From Tessaracoccus sp. (GTDB taxonomy: Bacteria; Actinomycetota; Actinomycetes; Propionibacteriales; Propionibacteriaceae), in NCBI RefSeq assembly GCF_016714275.1, contig NZ_JADJNP010000020.1, positions 1-12,189 of the forward strand: a stretch of DNA of 12,189 nucleotides, given 5' to 3'. Below, in pieces: positions 6,807 through 12,189 of the stretch. The notes beneath the pieces are model-generated. The model was given only the letters and a program-made list of their open reading frames with translations, was not told where the DNA came from and made no database searches. Every line of letters begins with the position of its first letter. The stretch's first letter is position 1. The position numbers and the translations under genes are program-made.

Positions 6807-8209
6807 CTAGAAGGTCGGGGCGGTCAAGCCGGTACCGGAGATCACCGAGATCGACTTGGGTGCGCGGGCGTCGAGCAGCGCGATGTAGGAGTACAGGCGG
6901 AACACGACCTTGAGCGACTTCGCAGCCGTCTCCCGGAACGCCTCCGCCTGCACCGCGGACTCGAACAGCACCGACTTGCTCGGACGCATCACGATGATGC
7001 GGTCCTCGTCCGTGCCCGTGCCCAAGTTCACCGGCACGTTTCCGTCGATGTACACCGGAAGCGCAAGGCCCCGGATGCGCCCGGCGAGGCCTTCGGCCAC
7101 CAGGCCCTCGTTGACGCCGAGGGTCGGGAAGTCGACGTCGCCGGACACGTACGGCTGACCGGACGAGTTGAGCTGCGCCTCCATCCACGCCCAACGGTCG
7201 GGGTGGACCACGACCGCGGCAGCCGGCAGCTTGATGCCCGTGTGGACCTGCCGGCGGGCGTCGACCAGCTTCGGCCACAGTTCGGGGAACGTGGCGCTGG
7301 AGTCGGTGTACGTGATGGCGTTGATGCCGGTCACGTTGAGCAGACCCTTGGCGTTCGTGACGTTGTTCGAGATGACGAACGTGCCCACCTTGGTGGCGTG
7401 GTCGGCGGCCAGGTCCTCGAGGATGATCTGGTCGATGTTGAACGGCGACTGTTCGACCTCCTGGACGGTGACTTCCTGCACACCGGCCATGGTCTTGACC
7501 GCGGCAGTCGTCGAACTGGTCTGCATGTCGGTCTCGGACGCGGCCGAACCTTCGGTCTGAATCGCCGTGGACGTGCCACCGGTGACCACTGCGAGGCTGA
7601 TCGAGTCGGTGCCCGGGGGCAGCGGCTGACGGTTGAGCAGGTCGGCGGTGACACGCGCCGCACGGGCCAGCTTCTCGTAGTCGTCGGTGATCCACATGGG
7701 CGGCACGAACTGCCGCCGGCGCCATCGGTGGTGGTGACGGCGCGGTAGGAGAACTCGCCGGAGTAGACGGCCCGGGCTGCGGCGTCGGCGACCATGCGGT
7801 CGTTGCGCAGCAGCCGGTCGAGCGCGTCGCGGTCGTTGCGCGCCGTGCCCCGATACAGGTCGCGGAAGTACGACTGCTGACCGTTGCGGCGGTACACGTC
7901 CGGCTCGGAGCTGATGGTCACGCCGGCGGCGTGGTCGCGGACCTGCTCGCCGGGGGTGGCGTAGCGGGAGGCGAGAGCGGCGGCGGCGTCGTCGCGGGCC
8001 TTCTCGTCCTCGAGCTCGGTCACCCGGGAGCGGGCGGCGTCGATCTGCGGGTCGAGGGCGTCGCGGGCCGAGATCGCCGCGGAGACCTGGGCCTCGTCGA
8101 GGGTGTCGGCGTCGCGGAGGTCGGTGAGCGCGGCCGTGCGGGTCGCGCGCTGTTCGAGCAGGGAGGCCAGGTTGGCCCGCGCCTGCGCAATGAGCTGTTC
8201 GAGCGTCAT
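6807..8209 (-). CDS. Major capsid protein, HK97 fold, with one frameshift
   Basis: Builds the icosahedral shell. The ATG at 8209 has AAAGGGG (8216-8222). Residues 1-100 are a charged coiled-coil (MTLEQLIAQARANLASLLEQ, then SRVTELEDEKARDDAAAAL), the delta or scaffolding segment normally removed by the prohead protease. The HK97 fold follows: FVPPMWITDDYEKLARAARV, NRQPLPPGTDSISLAVVTGG, HPDRWAWMEAQLNSSGQPYV, RIIVMRPSKSVLFESAVQAE, and a C-terminal beta segment to TAPTF. The frame breaks once near 7711-7716, between TTDGAGG and QFVPPMW. Adding one C (GGCGGC-CAG) restores 467 residues plus a stop, which is divisible by three. Since the sequence either side is intact, I read this as a sequencing deletion rather than a pseudogene. 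The TAG stop at 6807 is followed by the 16-bp hairpin. Confidence 0.9.
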
Positions 8210-8215
8210 CGGATG

Positions 8216-8222
8216 CCCCTTT
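8216..8222 (-). promoter_or_regulatory. Ribosome binding site of the capsid gene
   Basis: AAAGGGG lies six bases upstream of the ATG at 8209. It fixes the start of the capsid protein against longer in-frame extensions that run back through the 109-bp gap and into the protease region. Confidence 0.7.
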
Positions 8223-8287
8223 CGGGCGTTGAGGGTTGGGGTGATCCGCTGGACTGGCCCGTGCGGGCGAGCGAGGGAGGTGGTGCG

Positions 8288-8305
8288 CCACCCGGAGACG
8301 GGTGG
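8288..8305. other. Short inverted repeat between protease and capsid genes
   Basis: The arms ccacccg and cgggtgg are a perfect 7-bp stem around a 4-base loop, in the untranslated gap between the protease stop (8319) and the capsid ATG (8209). No T run follows on the minus strand. It could be an RNA processing or stabilising hairpin ahead of the highly expressed capsid gene. In DNA this rich in G+C, a stem of this size may also occur by chance. Confidence 0.4.
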
Positions 8306-8318
8306 GGGTGTGTGTGCC

Positions 8319-8999
8319 CTACAGGGCGGCGGCGAGGGCCAGGCGGGCGCGCAGCGTGTGCAGCGTCGCGTCCCGGCCCGCATCGGCGGACCGCAAACCG
8401 CCTTCGGTGTACGGGTTCGCGCCGAACCCGACGATGGCGACGTCGCCGCGGTGAATGTCGAACTTGGCGATGCGGAACTCCGTGTAGTCCGGCGACCACG
8501 ACCCTGCCGTGATGCGGAACCCGAACGACATCTCCGACACCAGACCGGCGCGCAGCTTCGGCGCGATGTACGCCACGTCCGCGTCGGCGGGGTCGAGGTC
8601 GGCCACGACCCGCAGACCCTGCTCGTCCTCGGACAGCACCAGGGATCCGTTTGGGGTGCTCGCGATGCGGCGCAGCTGGTCGTGCGCCAGCACCAGCGGA
8701 ACATCGAGGCCCGGCGTGGCCAGCGACTCGGCGGCCGCACCGGCGGACACAACCTCGGTGTAGGGGCCAAGGCGTCCCACATCCTCGTAGGGCTGCTCGT
8801 AGGTCGATGCGTGGCCCTCGAACGTCAGCGGTGCGCCGTCGCCGGCCGCCTCGCGCAGCAGCATGTGGGAGCGGAACCCGACGTGCGGCACAGCGCCGGG
8901 CACCGCTGCGACGTCGGCGCAGCGGCGCTGCGCCGGGCGGTGGGACCGTTGCGCCACACCCGCACACCTGGCGGCGGCGGCCGAAACGATGTCATTCAC
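8319..8999 (-). CDS. Prohead maturation protease (HK97 type, S78 family)
   Basis: Cleaves the capsid delta segment inside the prohead and then itself. A 226-residue frame; the GTG at 8999 overlaps the portal stop by 4 bases (GTGA). After a variable N-terminus comes the family core: LTFEGHASTYEQPYEDVG, VPLVLAHDQLRRIASTPNGS with probable catalytic His106, and LVSEMSFGFRITAG with nucleophile Ser158, followed by DVAIVGFGANPYTE, which matches the usual 'vsvV.fpAnp' ending of the domain. Size is typical. The third catalytic acid is not certain from sequence alone. The capsid gene follows after 109 bp. The frame is clean. Confidence 0.9.
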   Translation of the reverse strand: MNDIVSAAAARCAGVAQRSHRPAQRRCADVAAVPGAVPHVGFRSHMLLREAAGDGAPLTFEGHASTYEQPYEDVGRLGPYTEVVSAGAAAESLATPGLDVPLVLAHDQLRRIASTPNGSLVLSEDEQGLRVVADLDPADADVAYIAPKLRAGLVSEMSFGFRITAGSWSPDYTEFRIAKFDIHRGDVAIVGFGANPYTEGGLRSADAGRDATLHTLRARLALAAAL

Positions 9000-10162
9000 G
9001 CGGACACTCCAGTGGTCTTGGATCCGGGGATCTGCTTGGTCGCCCCGAACAGCCGGTCGAATTGTGCGTAGTCGTCCTCGGTCAACGGTTCACGGTCGAG
9101 CAGGCCGCGGGCCTCATCCGGGGTCAGGATGCGCTTGTCCACCGAGGTGCCCAACAGTTCCGTCTTGGCAGCTTCGTCCATGCGCAGCAGCGCCCCCGAG
9201 TTGAACCGGAAGAACCGCGGCTTGGGCAGGATGCGCTCCGAGATCGACTGCTCGCGCCGGTCGATCGCCGGGCCCAGGTTCACCACCAACAGCTGCAACA
9301 TGCGCTGGGTCAGGTTGGCGTAGGTGACCGACTGCCCGGACACGGCGGCGTCGATCAGGTCCGCCGGCACCGAGTAGTAGCGGGCGAAGTCCACCGCCGT
9401 CGCCGAGATCGCGTCCAGATACTTGGCGTCCGACGACGCCCCGTCTGCCGGGGAGAACTCCCAATCCGAGCCGGTGACGAACACCTCCCGGCGCTGCGTC
9501 GCCACCCGAAACCGGTCCTTCATGACCGCGGCCTGCCCCTTGTCCAGGGTGCGTTCCTTGTTGCGCAGCACCCCGGCGGTGGACGCCCCGGAGGTGAACC
9601 ATTGCACGGCGAACTCCTGCGCCGACAGGTTGTGCGCCAACGACAGCGCCGAGTAGGCGATCGGTGACAGACCCAAAGCGAAGCCGGGCACCACATACTG
9701 ACGCTCATGCCACACGTCCGCCGTCGGCACCAGCTGCCCGCGGTGGCGGTACGTGACCACGCCGGTGGTCTGGTCGCGGCGCACCGTCCACTCCGTCGCA
9801 GAGGACAGTTCCACCTGCGCAGGGCGGCCCGCACCGTCGCGGGCGGCGACCTCGCCGAAGGCGTTGCCGTAGGCGTCGAGGTCCATCTGGGAGGCGTACA
9901 CCCACTCGGGCCAGGAGAACAGCGACGACGGGCGGTCGAAGAACAGGCCCCGGGGCACCTCCACCGACCGGCCGGCGACCTTGCGGTACACGTCGCGCGG
10001 CAGGGAGGAGATCAGGTCCGCGCGCACCCGGCGGGCAGCCCACACCGCCGACGACCGCAGCGACCGGTCACCGCCCAAACCGCCGAGGAGGGCATCTATC
10101 GACGAGTTCGACGGCGGGGAGAACGCGGACAGGTCAGCCTCGCGGCGCTGGAACAGGCTCAC
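8996..10162 (-). CDS. Portal protein (HK97 family)
   Basis: Forms the dodecameric ring at the packaging vertex. The 388-residue frame is clean. The GTG at 10162 overlaps the membrane protein stop by 4 bases. Family features in order: the RSSAVWAARRVRADLISSLP helix, WPEWVYASQMDLDAYGNAFG, VWHERQYVVPGFALGLSPIA (the conserved GxSPI turn), AQEFAVQWFTSGASTAGVLR, DFARYYSVPADLIDAAVSG and SVTYANLTQRMLQLLVVNLG, followed by the clip/crown region and RILTPDEARGLLDREPLTED. Length is within the usual 380-450. The protease gene follows with an overlap, as is standard for this module. Confidence 0.95.
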   Translation of the reverse strand: MSLFQRREADLSAFSPPSNSSIDALLGGLGGDRSLRSSAVWAARRVRADLISSLPRDVYRKVAGRSVEVPRGLFFDRPSSLFSWPEWVYASQMDLDAYGNAFGEVAARDGAGRPAQVELSSATEWTVRRDQTTGVVTYRHRGQLVPTADVWHERQYVVPGFALGLSPIAYSALSLAHNLSAQEFAVQWFTSGASTAGVLRNKERTLDKGQAAVMKDRFRVATQRREVFVTGSDWEFSPADGASSDAKYLDAISATAVDFARYYSVPADLIDAAVSGQSVTYANLTQRMLQLLVVNLGPAIDRREQSISERILPKPRFFRFNSGALLRMDEAAKTELLGTSVDKRILTPDEARGLLDREPLTEDDYAQFDRLFGATKQIPGSKTTGVSA

Positions 10163-10350
10163 GAATCACCACCGCCGGACTGCACACGGCCGGCCCAGCC
10201 GGCTGCGGCCGCCACGATCAGGCCGCCGGCGAGGATCCCGCAGCCCAACCCGAGCGGGCCGGTGACCAGTGCGGCCACCACAACCCCGAGACCCACCGCA
10301 ATGGAGAGCACCGCGACGACCTCCAGGACTGTGATCAGCACATCGGACAC
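10159..10350 (-). CDS. Small two-helix membrane protein between terminase and portal
   Basis: A 63-residue product with a probable GTG start at 10350, 14 bases after the terminase stop; a second in-frame GTG at 10341 is possible, and no clear Shine-Dalgarno is seen for either. Two hydrophobic stretches, VLITVLEVVAVLSIAVGLGV and LGLGCGILAGGLIVAAAAGW, separated by a short TGP turn, predict a membrane hairpin, with a polar GRVQSGGGDS tail. The stop overlaps the portal GTG. I do not recognise a family. It could be a membrane-associated accessory of assembly or lysis; function is unknown. Confidence 0.7.
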   Translation of the reverse strand: MSDVLITVLEVVAVLSIAVGLGVVVAALVTGPLGLGCGILAGGLIVAAAAGWAGRVQSGGGDS

Positions 10351-10364
10351 GGGCAGACTCGCAT

Positions 10365-11791
10365 TCAGTAGGCGGAATCGAGCACGTCATAGTCGGCCGA
10401 CTGGCCGGACACCCAGGCCCAGGCGGCCCACGTCGCCGCCACCAGCGGGCTTATGTCGACGTCGGACCCGACCCTGGCCCACTTCCACCCGTCGCCGTGG
10501 CGGCGGCGTGCAGCGCCCGCCACAGCCTCCGTCGTGGCATCGTCAGCCCGGTGGGTGATCCGGCCCGACTTGACATGTTCGGCCAGCGCGCCACAGGCAC
10601 GCACCGACGACTTGCCGTCGAGCAGGTCCAGCACCACCCCGGCCCGCTCCAGGTCGGGGATCAGCGCACCCGCCGGCCCTGCAGGGTCAAGAGTCACCGG
10701 CCCGGTGTCGTGGTCGCGCACCAGCTGCGCCACCCGCTCGGGCAGCCACGACGACCCACGCCGCCGGTCCAGCAGCTCGATCACGCCGGCGCCGCAAACC
10801 GCCACCGACGCCCACCGGTGCGACGGCGCCACGTCGACCGCCATGTGCAGACGCCCCGCCGGCGCCGCCTCTGTCGTCGCGGAAAGCCACAGCTCAACGG
10901 TCAGGTCCGAGGCCTTCTCCGCCGGCTCATCCCACCAGCCGAGGAACTCGCGGACGAACTCCTCGGACGGCATCTTGCGGCGCAGCGCCCGCAACGTCGG
11001 CACCATGATCCGCCGCCCGAGCGCCGGGTTCGCGGCGGCCAGCCGGTCGATGTCGTCGGCTGCGCACCCAATCGCGGTCTTGGCGTGATCGCAGTCCTCG
11101 GTCGCACATTCGCCGGGACGGTTGTCACAGAACTCGATGTAGAACTGGTGGGCGTCGCTGCCGGCACGGCCCCGGTCGCGGTCGTCTCGCAAGATCTCCG
11201 ATTCGACCATGCCCGCCGACGACGTTGTGACCACCTGCGGATCCGGCAGCGCCGCGATCGTGGGCAGCAGCGACCCGACGTGTGAGGCGCGCAACGCGAA
11301 CCCCTCGTCGAGGATCAGCTTGGGCGCGGTCAGGCCGCGGCCGCCGGTCTTGGTGCGGGCCTTGAACTTCAGCCGGCATCCGCCGTTCAGCTCGATCGCC
11401 TCGTCGCCGTTGCCGCGGTGAATGTGTTTCACCCGCCGGGTCAGCATCGCCGAACTCTCGATCAGCTCCACCAGATCCCGGAACGCTTCCTGGGTGGTGG
11501 AGAACTCGTGCGCTGACCAGACGATCAGCTTGACGTCCATGAGGAACATCCAGCCGATGGCGATCCGGCTTTGTCCGCGCCGGGCCCTTCAGGTTCTGCC
11601 GCGGGCGATGATCGTGGACTCGAACGCTGCGGGCGGCCCTGGCGGTCCACCGCGAACACCCGGTCGAGGATCAGTCGTTGCCTGATCCGGGGGAACCCGA
11701 TTGCGGTGTTGAGGTCCGCGACCCGCCACCGTAGGTGGGCGGTATTCCACCAGCGACAGTTGTACGCCGGCGGTTGGCGGCAGTCAGCCAC
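10365..11791 (-). CDS. terL: Terminase large subunit, frameshifted near its 5' end
   Basis: Motor ATPase and nuclease that packages DNA. The likely start is the GTG at 11791, overlapping the small subunit stop by 8 bases. Reading across frames gives ADLNTAIGFP, then ILDRVFAVDRQGRP, then PRQNLKG at about 11585-11601 (the variant Walker A found in many actinophage terminases). From 11549 the frame is clean for 394 residues: KLIVWSAHEFSTTQEAFRDL, Walker B LILDEGF (Asp-Glu at 11304-11309), then a Cys-containing insert (C-x6-C-x4-C-x6-C) as in relatives. The RuvC-like nuclease follows: MAVDVAPSHRWASVAV (first Asp near 10835), VTLDPAG, and the C-terminal DISPLVAATWAAWAW. Frame breaks cluster between about 11545 and 11760. 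Total size fits the usual 470-500 residues. Confidence 0.9.
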
Positions 11792-12179
11792 CGCGGCGCT
11801 TGCGCAGCGCGTCCAGCTCGTCGACGTCTTCCCACCGGTTCCCGCCAGGGCAGGAGGCGAGGTGGCCCTCCAGCTTCCTGCTGGGCCAGGGTGGCCGCGG
11901 AGGTGCCGGTGGTTCGGTCCGGGCGTCGAGGAGGCGGCGGGAAGCCGAACGACTGGGCGCCGACATCCCCGCCGATCGTACTGGCGGCCCTTGGCCCTCG
12001 AGTTCGCGGGTGACGGCCTCGACGACGTCCTGGCCGGCGGCATCGTCGACCACACCAGCGCGACCACGGCGGGCCGCGTGTTGCGGTTGCGTGGCGGTGC
12101 GCACTCGGCGCAGCGGGTCCGGGGCGCCGCGGCTGGTGTGGACTGGCAGCACGGTCCCGCAGTCGCAGCATTTGCGCAC
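11784..12179 (-). CDS. terS: Probable terminase small subunit with zinc ribbon, frameshifted
   Basis: Would recognise phage DNA and load the large subunit. The GTG at 12179 is five bases after a GGAGG that is the last sequence in the window. The clean start VRKCCDCGTVLPVHTSRGAP gives the first Cys pair; the next frame supplies RTRCAECAPPRNRNTR with a second pair, together a CxxC...CxxC zinc ribbon. The first frame then resumes with DDAAGQDVVEAVTRELEGQG, another gives TIGGDVGAQSFGF and TSAATLAQQ, and the end is EDVDELDALRKRRGG with a TGA at 11784. At least four frame changes occur. This layout (zinc ribbon, TRELE.AG helix, acidic DEL-x-ARR end) matches actinophage small terminases, and position before the large subunit agrees. 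An unrelated zinc protein is possible. Confidence 0.6.
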   Translation of the reverse strand: MRKCCDCGTVLPVHTSRGAPDPLRRVRTATQPQHAARRGRAGVVDDAAGQDVVEAVTRELEGQGPPVRSAGMSAPSRSASRRLLDARTEPPAPPRPPWPSRKLEGHLASCPGGNRWEDVDELDALRKRRGG

Positions 12180-12184
12180 CGGGA

Positions 12185-12189
12185 CCTCC
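12185..12189 (-). promoter_or_regulatory. Ribosome binding site at the window edge
   Basis: GGAGG ends five bases before the GTG at 12179. It supports that start and shows that the window begins exactly at the ribosome binding site of the first gene, so any promoter is outside. Confidence 0.7.

Noticed and set aside
6160..7725. 521-residue minus-strand frame across the capsid 3' half and small genes
   Set aside because: Mostly out-of-frame Arg/Pro-rich translation. Only its last 45 residues, starting at the ATG at 6297, form a supported gene.
5513..7748. Long plus-strand frames opposite the connector and capsid genes
   Set aside because: Low-complexity Gly/Val/Asp composition, no ribosome binding site pattern, and fully covered by convincing minus-strand genes.
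7331..8782. 483-residue minus-strand frame spanning protease and capsid
   Set aside because: The first part is out of frame with the protease. The meaningful part is the capsid N-terminus from 8209, which leaves this frame at the indel near 7714.
8651..9667. 338-residue plus-strand frame opposite protease and portal
   Set aside because: Arg/Gly/Pro-rich shadow of two well supported minus-strand genes; no coherent domain.
1..12189. CRISPR array, tRNA, integrase or attachment site, and toxin or defence genes
   Set aside because: No regularly spaced identical repeats, no tRNA-like cloverleaf noticed, and no recombinase or immunity motifs. All long minus-strand coding stretches are accounted for by virion assembly genes.

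Overview
The window is the morphogenesis half of a tailed siphovirus, or a prophage of one, from a high-GC actinobacterial host. Support comes from the very high G+C, frequent GTG starts, short GTGA/TGATG gene overlaps, and proteins of the actinophage HK97-like type. All convincing genes lie on the minus strand, so transcription runs from coordinate 12189 towards 1. Long plus-strand open frames are GC-rich shadows.

In transcription order the layout is: terminase small subunit with a zinc ribbon (12179-11784), terminase large subunit (11791-10365), a 63-aa two-helix membrane protein (10350-10159), HK97-type portal (10162-8996), prohead protease (8999-8319), major capsid protein with a coiled-coil scaffolding segment (8209-6807), a 16-bp perfect hairpin (6793-6755), three very small genes (6721-6160), head-tail connector (6163-5387), probable tail terminator (5387-4920), a 66-aa protein (4903-4703), major tail tube protein (4701-3700), an HK97 gp10-like protein (3697-2969), tail assembly chaperone with a possible -1 frameshift extension (2862-2485/2300), and a tape measure protein (2324 to beyond base 1).

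Together these genes package DNA (terminase), build and mature the capsid (portal, protease, capsid), join head to tail (connector, terminator) and assemble the tail around its ruler (tube, chaperones, tape measure). No integrase, lysis, replication, tRNA, CRISPR or attachment-site signal is visible.

The reading frames are not uniformly intact. Blocks 3700-7700 and 7720-11540 are clean apart from one indel in the capsid gene. The ends (1-1660 and 11550-12189) and the stretch 2600-3540 carry many single-base frame changes. Several are explained by one missing C in a short C run. This looks more like low-coverage sequence error than gene decay, so I annotate these as single genes with frameshifts. 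I see no sign of a new defence or accessory system. The best leads are a 37-38-residue tandem repeat in the tape measure protein, a truncated relative of large phage structural proteins downstream of the capsid gene, and the chaperone frameshift.
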